In this document: one piece after another, positions 1-6,526 of the stretch
How positions within the stretch are numbered: the first letter of the stretch is position 1
Layout: every line of letters begins with the position of its first letter
From: Chloroflexota bacterium
GTDB taxonomy: Bacteria > Chloroflexota > Limnocylindria > Limnocylindrales > CSP1-4
Assembly (NCBI GenBank): GCA_021786265.1
Contig: JAJYNP010000099.1
Coordinates: forward strand, 1-32,493
Direction: 5' to 3'
Length of the DNA: 32,493 nucleotides
Notes under the pieces: model-generated
What the model was told of the DNA's origin: nothing
What the model saw: only the letters and a program-made list of their open reading frames with translations
Databases searched by the model: none
Position numbers and translations under genes: made by a program

Positions 1-12
1 GATCTTGGTCAT
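1..12 (-). CDS. 5' end of an unidentified minus-strand gene cut by the window edge
   Basis: An ATG on the minus strand at 12-10 opens a frame reading Met-Thr-Lys-Ile before the window ends. It is preceded by a strong purine-rich Shine-Dalgarno (AAGGAAGG, about 4 nt before the ATG), which is why I call a start from only four codons. It lies 84 bp downstream of the DsrE-family gene in the same direction, so it is probably the third gene of the ArsR-DsrE operon and may also be sulfur-related. Its identity cannot be read from this window. Confidence 0.55.
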
Positions 13-33
13 GGTTCCTTCCTTTCGGGGCAC

Positions 34-50
34 CCGGCGGTCATCGCCGG
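34..50. other. short GC hairpin between dsrE-like gene and the next gene
   Basis: A perfect 6-bp stem (CCGGCG / CGCCGG) with a 5-nt loop lies in the 84-bp gap of the operon. There is no T-run, so it is more likely an RNA-processing or attenuating hairpin than a full terminator. It could also be chance in GC-rich DNA. Confidence 0.3.
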
Positions 51-96
51 CGCACCCCATGCATGCGGGACAAGCTCGCGACGTGCCATTTGAGGC

Positions 97-525
97 TCAG
101 ATGAACAGGATCGGGCCGTCACCCGCGTTGAGGTAGAAGGCAGTGACGCCCTCCGCACCGTCCACGAGCGGATCGAGGTCGGCCTGGTCGAGCTGCAGGA
201 TGTCCATGGACAGCGAGCATGCCTGGATGTCCACGTCCCCCAGCTCCTTGGCCTGGCGCAGCGTGTCGGCCCAGCTGGCCTGACCGGCCTTCGCGGCGGC
301 CGCGATCGCGGCGGCTCCGGCCGCTCCCGCCTCCGGGGACAGTCCGTGGTCCAGGCCGATCCGGTCGGCCCGGAAGGCGTCCAGGCCCCAGTACTGCAGG
401 AAGATGTGGACCGTCTTCCCGAGCGCCGCGGCGCCGGCGGTCATGACCGCGGCAGCCTGCAGCTTGTCGTCGGTGCCGGAGAACAGGACCAGGGAGATCG
501 TGTCGTCCATTCGGCGTGACCTCAC
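97..525 (-). CDS. DsrE/DsrF-like family protein
   Basis: Small cytoplasmic protein of the DsrE/DsrF/TusD-like fold, a family that carries sulfur as persulfide or binds small ligands. The N-terminal beta strand and glycine loop (SLVLFSGTDDKL) and the later QACSLSMDIL segment, with its single conserved-looking Cys (about residue 98 counted from the second Met), are typical. That Cys would be the persulfide carrier. The GTG at 525 overlaps the upstream arsR-like stop as GTGA and suggests coupling. An internal ATG at 510 with GAGG upstream is an equally good start (137 aa). It shares an operon with the regulator, so sulfur or oxidative stress control is plausible but inferred. Substrate and partners are not visible. 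Confidence 0.85.
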   Translation of the reverse strand: MRSRRMDDTISLVLFSGTDDKLQAAAVMTAGAAALGKTVHIFLQYWGLDAFRADRIGLDHGLSPEAGAAGAAAIAAAAKAGQASWADTLRQAKELGDVDIQACSLSMDILQLDQADLDPLVDGAEGVTAFYLNAGDGPILFI

Positions 526-869
526 ACGGAGAGGGGGCTGTCGAGACGCTCGGCTGCTTGTGTCGAGAGGGCGCCGAGCCGAGCGAGCCGGCGCATCAGG
601 ACGCGCTGCATGATCCGGCAGGCATCGGCCACCTCCGGGTCGGACAGGTGGTACTGCACCTCACGGCCGTTCCGCACGGCCTCCACCAGCCCGGCCGCGC
701 GCAGCACCGCCAGGTGCTGCGAGACGCTCGGCTGGTTCATGCCGATGTCCTCGGCCAGCCGCGTGACTTCGCAGGCCCCGTGATGCGCCAGGTGCTCGAC
801 GATCTCCAGCCGATGCGCGTTCGAGAGCGTCTTCAGGACGTCCGCCTGCAACGTGAAGATCTCGTGCAT
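522..869 (-). CDS. ArsR/SmtB-family winged-helix transcriptional regulator
   Basis: Dimeric winged-helix DNA-binding repressor. The recognition region GMNQPSVSQHLAVLRAAGLV followed by the wing GREVQYHLSDP is classic ArsR. The arsenic-type ELCVCDL metal motif is absent. The two cysteines (C39 and C90 counted from the upstream ATG) are not at the usual metal-site positions, and the SqrR/BigR alpha-2 Cys position appears to be Glu, so the inducer is unknown. I prefer the ATG at 869 (115 aa): neither this ATG nor the one at 887 has a Shine-Dalgarno, but a GATACT -10-like box lies 7 nt before 869, fitting a leaderless message. The 887 start would add six residues (121 aa). It overlaps the dsrE-like gene by GTGA and probably autoregulates the operon. 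Confidence 0.9.
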   Translation of the reverse strand: MHEIFTLQADVLKTLSNAHRLEIVEHLAHHGACEVTRLAEDIGMNQPSVSQHLAVLRAAGLVEAVRNGREVQYHLSDPEVADACRIMQRVLMRRLARLGALSTQAAERLDSPLSV

Positions 870-1168
870 GAGACCAAGTATCGCCATATGCGCACGCGGA
901 GACCAGTCCGGAGGGACAGAATTCCGAGGGCCGGGCGGCCCTCTCCCCAGGAGCCTCCCGGCAGACGTTCACCCGCCCCGGGAGCCCTGCGCAGCCCGGG
1001 GCCATCTGACACGTGGCCCTGCGCCGGCCCCGTCATGCGTCCTGCCCATCGGCCCCCCGATTGGGCACCTAAGGCCCTTTCTCCTCCACACGTCGCGAGC
1101 GAGCGTTGGGGCAGAGACCGCAGCGTGGTGCGGGTGCGGCCGCGGCCCGACAGCAACAAGGAGACCGA
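870..1168. promoter_or_regulatory. divergent intergenic region between arsR-like and hemerythrin-like genes
   Basis: About 300 bp with no supportable gene. On the minus strand, GATACT (882-877) sits 7 nt before the arsR-like ATG at 869. Near the plus-strand gene there is an interrupted dyad at 1043-1067: TGCCCATCGG against CCGATTGGGCA, with one extra base in the right arm. The dyad could be an operator for the ArsR protein or a stable hairpin. No clear -35/-10 pair was found for the hemerythrin-like gene, although its Shine-Dalgarno (AAGGAG at 1158-1163) is strong. Confidence 0.4.
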
Positions 1169-1666
1169 ATGCCGTCGCTTTCCGATCGGCTCTGCGCCGA
1201 GCACACCAGGATCATGCCGCACGTCGACGACCTCCGCGTGATCGCGGACCAGGCGGCGGAGACCCCGCGCGAGGTGTTGCAGGAACGGCTGCGGCAGGAG
1301 CACGACTTCCTGGCCGCCGAGCTGCTTCCGCACATGGCCGCCGTGCAGGAGACGCTCTACCCGTCATTCGAGCGCCTCATGCAGAACCGGCACTCCATGA
1401 CGCCCATGTCCCGGGAACACGACCAGATTCGCCAGCTCCTGGACGCCCTGGGTCAGCTGGCGCATTCGTCGGGGACGACCCGTGTCATGCAGGGGTCGCC
1501 GTGGCTCATGGACGTGCGGCGCGCGCTGTACCGGCTCTACGCCCTGCTCAAGGTCCATCTCGCCGAGGAGGAGATGTACACCCCCATCCTCGAGCACGAG
1601 CTGACGGACGTGCAGCTGTCCGCGATCGTCGACGCGCTCGACGCGAGGCAGGCGACCCGGGCCTGA
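1169..1666 (+). CDS. hemerythrin HHE-domain protein
   Basis: 165-residue four-helix-bundle protein of the hemerythrin HHE cation-binding family. Such proteins hold a non-haem di-iron centre and bind or sense O2, NO or oxidants. Candidate ligands are visible in the usual order: H12, H18, H55 with E61 (HMAAVQE), H75 and H84, then H130 with E134 (HLAEEE). The ATG at 1169 has AAGGAG 5 nt upstream; an ORF extension to 1106 has no such signal. It diverges from the ArsR/DsrE pair, so a joint sulfur or redox response is possible but inferred. It converges on glyS across a strong hairpin. Confidence 0.85.
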   Translation: MPSLSDRLCAEHTRIMPHVDDLRVIADQAAETPREVLQERLRQEHDFLAAELLPHMAAVQETLYPSFERLMQNRHSMTPMSREHDQIRQLLDALGQLAHSSGTTRVMQGSPWLMDVRRALYRLYALLKVHLAEEEMYTPILEHELTDVQLSAIVDALDARQATRA

Positions 1667-1668
1667 CG

Positions 1669-1692
1669 CGCCCGGCGCACGCTCGCCGGGCG
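1669..1692. terminator. bidirectional terminator-like hairpin between hemerythrin gene and glyS
   Basis: Perfect 9-bp inverted repeat (CGCCCGGCG / CGCCGGGCG) with a 6-nt loop, filling the 28-bp gap between two convergent stop codons. It lacks a U-tract on either side, so it may stop transcription by hairpin strength alone or protect 3' ends. The position between convergent genes supports the call. Confidence 0.6.
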
Positions 1693-1694
1693 GG

Positions 1695-3119
1695 CTACAC
1701 CCGGGAGGCGGCCAGGCGGTCCAGGATGTACATCCGGATGCCCTCGACGGGCACCCGGACCTGCTCCATCGAGTCACGATCGCGCACCGTCACGGCGCGG
1801 TCCTCGAGCGAGTCCACGTCGACGGTCACGCAGTAGGGCGTCCCGATCTCGTCCTGCCGCCGGTAGAGCTTGCCGATCGAGGCCGTGTCGTCGTACACGG
1901 CCATCAAGTCGCGCTTCAGGTCGTCGCGGATCCGGTGGCACAGCTCGACGATCTCGGGCCGCTTCTTGAGCAGCGGCAACACGGCCACCTTGTACGGCGC
2001 GAGGTCTGGGTGGAGCGAGAGCACCACGCGCGTCTCGCCCCTGACCTCCTCCTGGCGATACGCGTCGATCAGGAACGTGAACGCCGCGCGGTCCGCGCCG
2101 GCGGACGTCTCGACGATCCAGGGCACGTAGTGTTCGTTGGTGGCCTGATCGAAGTACTCCAGGTTCTCCCCGGTCGCCTCCTGGTGCCGGCCCAGGTCCC
2201 AGTCGCCCCGGTTGTGGATCCCCTCGAGCTCCTTCCACCCGAACGGGAACCGGTACTCGACGTCGACCGCCTTCTTCGCGTAGTGCGCCAGCTCGTCGGG
2301 CGCGTGCTCGCGGAAGCGGAGCCGCGCCGGGTTCACCCCGTACTGCTCGTACCACGCGCGCCGCCGGGGCATCCATTCCTCGAAATGCGCCGAGGCGGTC
2401 TCCGGCTTCACGAAGTACTGCATCTCCATCTGCTCGAACTCACGCATCCGGAAGACGAAGTTGCCGGGGCTGATCTCGTTCCGGAACGCCTTGCCGACCT
2501 GGGCGATGCCGAACGGGAGCTTCTTGCGGCTCGTCTCGCGGACGTTCCGGAAGTTCACGTAGATGCCCTGCGCGGTCTCCGGGCGGAGGTACACGAGAGC
2601 GGCCGCCTCCTCGACCGGCCCCATGTGCGTCTTGAACATCAGGTTGAAGCGGCGGGGGGCGCTCAGCTTCCCCTGGTCTACCGGGCACCGCAGCCCCAGG
2701 CGGTCCACGATCTCCGGGTCCCGCAGCTCGGTCTGCGTGAGGTCCTCCGCGCCGGGCAGCTCGTCCAGGCGGTAGCGCCGGTGACACGCCTCACACTCCA
2801 CGAGGGGGTCGGAGAACGATGCCACATGGCCGGAGGTCACCCAGACCTGCGGGGCCATGAGGATCCCGGCGTCCAGCCCGACGATGTCGTCACGCTCCTG
2901 CACCATCGCGCGCCACCAGGCGCGCTTCACGTTGTTCTTGAGCTCCACGCCCAGGGGCCCGTAGTCCCACACGGCGTTGATGCCGCCATAGATCTCCGAG
3001 CTCGGAAAGATGAACCCGCGGCGCTTCGAGAGCGAGACGATCGTATCGAGCGCGGCGACCGCGGGTCCGGGGTCGGACCCCGGAACGGGCGGGCGGTTCG
3101 GGATGGTGTTGTCGGTCAC
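1695..3119 (-). CDS. glyS: glycine--tRNA ligase (dimeric class II)
   Basis: Charges tRNA-Gly; cytosolic homodimeric (eukaryote/archaeal/Gram-positive-like) enzyme rather than the alpha2beta2 type. Visible: N-terminal SLSKRRGFIFPSSEIYGG, class II motif 2 around FRNEISP (212-218), REFEQMEMQYF just after, motif 3 around GADR (341-344), and the C-terminal anticodon-binding domain from about LHPDLAPYKVAVLPL. Length is 474 aa, normal for the family. The start is GTG at 3119, with AGGAG about 12 nt upstream; no ATG fits. Oddity: the zinc-ribbon-like insert has C109, C112 and C145, but the fourth expected Cys is Asp148 (CPVD). No T-box leader is visible upstream. Confidence 0.97.
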   Translation of the reverse strand: MTDNTIPNRPPVPGSDPGPAVAALDTIVSLSKRRGFIFPSSEIYGGINAVWDYGPLGVELKNNVKRAWWRAMVQERDDIVGLDAGILMAPQVWVTSGHVASFSDPLVECEACHRRYRLDELPGAEDLTQTELRDPEIVDRLGLRCPVDQGKLSAPRRFNLMFKTHMGPVEEAAALVYLRPETAQGIYVNFRNVRETSRKKLPFGIAQVGKAFRNEISPGNFVFRMREFEQMEMQYFVKPETASAHFEEWMPRRRAWYEQYGVNPARLRFREHAPDELAHYAKKAVDVEYRFPFGWKELEGIHNRGDWDLGRHQEATGENLEYFDQATNEHYVPWIVETSAGADRAAFTFLIDAYRQEEVRGETRVVLSLHPDLAPYKVAVLPLLKKRPEIVELCHRIRDDLKRDLMAVYDDTASIGKLYRRQDEIGTPYCVTVDVDSLEDRAVTVRDRDSMEQVRVPVEGIRMYILDRLAASRV

Positions 3120-3194
3120 GGCTGGGCGTGGCTCCTGTGCAATGGCGTGGCTGCGCGCTGGGTCCCGCGGGAACGCACGCATTCTCGCACGAGC

Positions 3195-3218
3195 GGCGCC
3201 GGCGGAATCGCCGGCGCC
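3195..3218. terminator. strong hairpin between ybaK-like gene and glyS
   Basis: Perfect 10-bp GC stem (GGCGCCGGCG / CGCCGGCGCC) closed by a 4-nt loop, in the 166-bp gap downstream of the ybaK-like stop and upstream of glyS, both on the minus strand. It could end the upstream transcript or be a structured glyS leader. There is no U-tract. Confidence 0.5.
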
Positions 3219-3285
3219 CGGATGGGCCCCGGGCAGGGGTCGGCGGGTTGCCCCGTTGACTGCCGCGCCAACCCGAGCCTCGACC

Positions 3286-3807
3286 CTACGACAGCGCCCA
3301 GCGGGGCCGCGCGTCGCGCTCCTCCGCCAGGTCCGCGTACGTGATCCCCGCGGCACGCTCCCAGGCCAGGCGGTCGACGCGCACGCAGTAGCCGTGGCTC
3401 CCGGCGTGGAACGTGATGCGCGGGTCGTCCCGCACCGCGTAGTCGGCAAAGACCGGCAAGGTGAACAGCTCCGGGACCGGCGGGATCGTCCCGAGGTCGC
3501 AGGAGGGGGCGAGCTCGTCCAGCTCCTCCTCCGTGAGGAGACGGACGTGGCGCGCCTCGAGAGCGCGCCGTGCCTTCACGAGGTCGAGCATGTCGGCACC
3601 GTCGACCACCAGCAGCGCCTTCCGGCCGTCGTCGGCCATGATCGCCAGGGTCTTGGCGAACGTGCGCGGGTCGATGTGCTCGAGGCGCGCGGTTTCCCTG
3701 GCGGTGAACGCGACAGGGTGCTCGTGGAGCTCGTAGGGGACATCGTGGCTGGCAAGCCAGCCGAGGAGCCCGGCGTGGGGTGGCCGGACGGACGCCTGGA
3801 TGGACAT
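3286..3807 (-). CDS. YbaK/EbsC-family aminoacyl-tRNA deacylase
   Basis: 173-residue stand-alone editing domain of the YbaK/ProX/INS superfamily, which hydrolyses mischarged aminoacyl-tRNA (for example Ala- or Cys-tRNA-Pro). Conserved features: HPVAFTARETA near the N-terminus, the substrate-contacting Lys in FAKTLAI (K52), the strand KALLVVDGADMLDLVKARRAL, and the loop GTIPPVPEL followed by ITFHAGSHGY. The ATG at 3807 has GGGAGG 6 nt upstream; the longer frame to 3978 is not family-like. It sits between recO and glyS, so translation fidelity is a sensible setting, but the precise tRNA substrate cannot be read from the sequence. Confidence 0.88.
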   Translation of the reverse strand: MSIQASVRPPHAGLLGWLASHDVPYELHEHPVAFTARETARLEHIDPRTFAKTLAIMADDGRKALLVVDGADMLDLVKARRALEARHVRLLTEEELDELAPSCDLGTIPPVPELFTLPVFADYAVRDDPRITFHAGSHGYCVRVDRLAWERAAGITYADLAEERDARPRWALS

Positions 3808-4024
3808 AATCTGCCTCCCAGCGGCGTACGTGGCACGGCACGTGGCCCACCGGGGGTCGCCCGTCGGTCGGCGCTGCCCCGGCGCCGTTCGGACCACACG
3901 TCGTGGCGTCGCGCGCGTCGATGGTGTACCGCCGGCGGGCCGCGCCGTCGAGTGCCATCCGTCCAGGGACTCCGGCACTCGTCCCCGGGGCGGCGCGACA
4001 GGGGCCGTGGCAGACCGTCGCGCG

Positions 4025-4789
4025 TCAGTGCCGCACCCGTACCTCGTCGAGGAACTCGAGCGAGCGCGCCTCGCGTTCCAGCACGTGGCGCACGAAGAGC
4101 CGCATCGCCTGCTCGGCCTCCGCCTCCACGGCGGAGGGCAGCCGCAGGTCGGCGATCTGCTCCAACGGCACGTGCCGGTATGCCTTCAGCAACCGGAGCG
4201 CGTCGCTCGACAGGCTCGCCCGTTCCGCGATCGGCCCCGGGTGGTCGGCGCAGAGCAGCCCGCCCAGCACCGGCACCCAGCGGAATGCCTCGCCGGCCTC
4301 CAGCCGCCGGTCGCACTCGACGCACCGGTCGACCTCGGGCCGCAGGCCCAGCTCGTCGGTCAGCCCGAATTCGAACCATCGCGCGACCCGCCCCGGAGGC
4401 AGGCCCGCGTCGAGGTGCTCGAACGCGCGAGCCAGCAGCTCGTAGAGCCGTGGGGCGGGGGCCCGCTCCTCGGTCGACCGCTCGACCAGCTCGGACAGGT
4501 ACCAGGCCGTCGCCGTGGATTCCAGGCGGTCGCGAAGCGCGAGCCACGCGTGCCGCACCGTTGCCTGCGTGACCACGTCGAAGGTTCGCCCGTGCGCCAG
4601 GACCAGGTGCAGCTCGGCGAACGGCTCGAGGCTGCCGCCGAGGCGGCTCTGCGGCCGCCGCACCCCCCTGGCGATCGCCTTGAGCTTGCCGTCGTGGGGC
4701 GTCAGCAGTGTCAGGACGCGGTCTGCCTCACCGAGGTCGAACCGGGACAGCACGATCGCGGCGGACTTGTAGACGCGCGGCACAGGCAT
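4025..4789 (-). CDS. recO: DNA repair protein RecO
   Basis: Recombination mediator that works with RecF and RecR to load RecA on SSB-coated DNA. Visible: N-terminal OB-fold (YKSAAIVLSRFDLGEADRVL, then GKLKAIARGVRRPQSRLGGS) and a C-terminal zinc finger with C156, C159, C180 and H183. At 254 aa it is normal length. The ATG at 4789 has no Shine-Dalgarno; a TACGCT box lies exactly 6 nt upstream, which suggests leaderless transcription. Its start is only 32 bp from the divergent prenyl synthase start. A 217-bp gap separates it from the ybaK-like gene. Confidence 0.95.
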   Translation of the reverse strand: MPVPRVYKSAAIVLSRFDLGEADRVLTLLTPHDGKLKAIARGVRRPQSRLGGSLEPFAELHLVLAHGRTFDVVTQATVRHAWLALRDRLESTATAWYLSELVERSTEERAPAPRLYELLARAFEHLDAGLPPGRVARWFEFGLTDELGLRPEVDRCVECDRRLEAGEAFRWVPVLGGLLCADHPGPIAERASLSSDALRLLKAYRHVPLEQIADLRLPSAVEAEAEQAMRLFVRHVLEREARSLEFLDEVRVRH

Positions 4790-4821
4790 GTCCCAAGCGT
4801 AGCGCCTGTATCATCGTCGGC
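4790..4821. promoter_or_regulatory. 32-bp divergent double promoter, both sides apparently leaderless
   Basis: The whole gap between recO (minus) and the prenyl synthase (plus) is 32 bp. Minus strand: TACGCT at 4801-4796, then 6 nt, then ATG. Plus strand: TATCAT at 4809-4814, then 7 nt, then GTG. Neither start has a Shine-Dalgarno. The two -10 boxes are 7 bp apart, so each -35 region must lie inside the opposite coding sequence, and the two polymerases could not bind together. Confidence 0.6.
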
Positions 4822-5841
4822 GTGCTGACCCAGGCCGACCTGCAGGCCATGATCGCCGACACGGAAGCCGAGATCCTCCAGGTCGTCGACGCCGTGGACG
4901 CCCCCGCGACCCGCGGCCTCTACGACATGGTGCGCTACCACCTCGGGCTCGACGGTCCGCCGGGCCTGAGCGGCAAGCGCCTCCGCCCGCTCCTGGGCCT
5001 GCTCGCGTACGCGTCCATCGCGGGGGATCACCGGCGCGCGCTTCCGGGCGCCGCTGCCGTCGAGCTGGGCCACAACTTCAGCCTGGTCCACGACGACATC
5101 GAGGACCGCGACGTGGAGCGACGCCACCGCGCCGCTCTCTGGACGGTGTACGGGGTCGGCCAGGCGATCAACGCCGGCGACACGCTGTTCGTGCTTTCGC
5201 GCCTCGCGCTCCACCGGCTGACCGACCTCGGGTTCAGCGACCGCAAGGTGCTGCGCCTCATGCGGCTGTACGACGACACGTGCCTGGCGCTGTGCGAGGG
5301 CCAGTACCTCGACATCCGGGCGTCGGATCACGGCGCCGAGATGTCGGTGGACGGCTACTTCGACATGATCGGCCGCAAGACCGCCGCGCTGATCGCCGCC
5401 TCGGTCGAGGCGGGCGCGCTGCTGGCGACCGACGACCAGGCGGTGGTCGACGCCTACCGCCGTTTCGGGTGGGCGCTCGGGCTGGCGTTCCAGGTGAACG
5501 ACGACGTGCTGGGGATCTGGGGGCAGGAGCAGGTGACCGGCAAGGAGCCCTCGGACCTCGCCAAGCACAAGAAGACGCTGCCGGTGCTGTACGCGCTTGA
5601 GCACGCCACCCCCGGGGACCGTGAGCGACTGGTGGACCTGTACGCCCGGTCGGACTCGACCGGCGACGAAGTGGCCGAGGTCCGCGCGATCCTGGAGCGA
5701 TCGGGAGCGCGCGACTACGCGCGGGCGGAGGCGCGGCGCTTCCGCGACGAGGCGCTCGCGGCGCTCGACGCGACCGGCGTGATCGAGGGCGACGCTCGGG
5801 AGCGGCTGCGCGACCTGATGATGTCCGCGATCAGCGCGTAG
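4822..5841 (+). CDS. polyprenyl (geranylgeranyl-type) diphosphate synthase
   Basis: Trans-prenyltransferase that condenses IPP with allylic diphosphates, probably to C20 or longer chains for membrane lipids, carotenoids or quinones. Motifs: GKRLRP (51-56), first Asp-rich motif DDIED (91-95) after LVH, GRKTAAL, and second motif region QVNDDVLG (224-231). The last residue of the second DDxxD is Gly, as in many GGPP synthases. The preferred start is GTG at 4822 (339 aa) because TATCAT lies 7 nt upstream; a later ATG at 4849 would shorten it by nine residues. Product length cannot be set from motifs alone. IspE lies in a separate operon of this window and supplies the same pathway. Confidence 0.9.
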   Translation: MLTQADLQAMIADTEAEILQVVDAVDAPATRGLYDMVRYHLGLDGPPGLSGKRLRPLLGLLAYASIAGDHRRALPGAAAVELGHNFSLVHDDIEDRDVERRHRAALWTVYGVGQAINAGDTLFVLSRLALHRLTDLGFSDRKVLRLMRLYDDTCLALCEGQYLDIRASDHGAEMSVDGYFDMIGRKTAALIAASVEAGALLATDDQAVVDAYRRFGWALGLAFQVNDDVLGIWGQEQVTGKEPSDLAKHKKTLPVLYALEHATPGDRERLVDLYARSDSTGDEVAEVRAILERSGARDYARAEARRFRDEALAALDATGVIEGDARERLRDLMMSAISA

Positions 5842-5872
5842 GCCGAACGCAAGGGGTCGTGTCGCGGGGCCG

Positions 5873-5900
5873 GCCGCCCTGTCCGCTCCGCCCGGGCGGC
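5873..5900 (+). terminator. possible terminator hairpin after prenyl synthase
   Basis: GCCGCCC and GGGCGGC form a perfect 7-bp stem with a 14-nt loop, 31 bp after the prenyl synthase stop. There is no T-run, and GC-rich composition makes chance pairing possible. Confidence 0.3.
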
Positions 5901-5936
5901 ACGATCCACGCGCCACCCCTCTCCCTCGCCGCGCGC

Positions 5937-5949
5937 TATCGTGGGGAGC
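5937..5949 (+). promoter_or_regulatory. leaderless-type promoter of the epimerase-like gene
   Basis: TATCGT at 5937-5942 is followed by 7 nt and then GTG at 5950, the same spacing as in the upstream prenyl synthase promoter. The intervening GGGGAGC could alternatively act as a poorly spaced Shine-Dalgarno. No convincing -35 was found. Confidence 0.45.
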
Positions 5950-6501
5950 GTGCGGATCTTCGTCGCGGGCGCCTCCGGCGTGATCGGGCGCGAGCTCCTG
6001 CCCATGCTCGCGGGTCACGACGTGGTCGGGATGACGCGGTCGCGGCCGGAGCTGGCGCGAGAGCTCGGTGCGGAGCCAGCGGTCGTCGACGTGTACGAGC
6101 GCGACGCCGTGTTCGCGGCCGTCGGGGCTGCGCGGCCCGACGTCGTGGTCGACCTGCTCACGGACCTTGCCGGCGGTGACTTCCCGGCGAACAACCGGAT
6201 CCGCCGCGAGGGGACGCCGAACCTTGTGGACGCCGCCGTCGCCGCCGGTGCCCGGAGGATCGTGGTGGAGAGCATCTCGTTCGGCGTCCCGCCGGATGCG
6301 GCCGCGGCGCGAGACGAGATGGAGCGGCTCGCGCGCGAGTCCGGGCTGGAGACGGTGATCGTGCACCTCGCGAGGCTCTGGGGTCCCGGGACATGGAACG
6401 ACGCGCCCGGCGGGGACGGCGAGTACGTGAGCGTGCGCGACGCGGCGAGGATGGTCAGGGACGCGATCCTCGGCGCCTCGCCCGGGCCCGACCTGCGCTG
6501 A
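5950..6501 (+). CDS. short NAD(P)-binding epimerase/dehydratase-like protein
   Basis: Rossmann-fold protein of the extended SDR type. It starts directly at the first strand: VRIFVAGASGVIGRE, with the nucleotide-binding GASGVIG at 7-13. NLVDAAVAAGARRIVVESIS is the usual strand-4/helix region, and LARLWGPGTW the later substrate loop. At 183 aa it is much shorter than the typical 280-330. The catalytic Tyr-x-x-x-Lys is missing: after ESISFG comes an Ala/Glu-rich helix. It may be a non-catalytic NAD binder, an atypical reductase, or an internally deleted relative. The GTG at 5941 would add three residues; 5950 fits the TATCGT promoter better. It converges on the CorC-like gene. Confidence 0.75.
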   Translation: MRIFVAGASGVIGRELLPMLAGHDVVGMTRSRPELARELGAEPAVVDVYERDAVFAAVGAARPDVVVDLLTDLAGGDFPANNRIRREGTPNLVDAAVAAGARRIVVESISFGVPPDAAAARDEMERLARESGLETVIVHLARLWGPGTWNDAPGGDGEYVSVRDAARMVRDAILGASPGPDLR

Positions 6502-6502
6502 C

Positions 6503-6526
6503 CGGGGGCCGGCTACTCCGCCCCCG
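6503..6526. terminator. bidirectional terminator-like hairpin between convergent genes
   Basis: CGGGGGC and GCCCCCG form a perfect 7-bp stem with a 10-nt loop. It spans the 11-bp gap and the stop of the minus-strand gene, where the epimerase-like and CorC-like genes meet tail to tail. No U-tract is present. Confidence 0.5.

Noticed and set aside
3120..3285. T-box leader for glyS
   Set aside because: No T-box consensus or antiterminator bulge is visible on the minus strand; only a simple hairpin is present.
1935..3344. 469-residue plus-strand ORF
   Set aside because: Antisense shadow of glyS; no domain and no Shine-Dalgarno.
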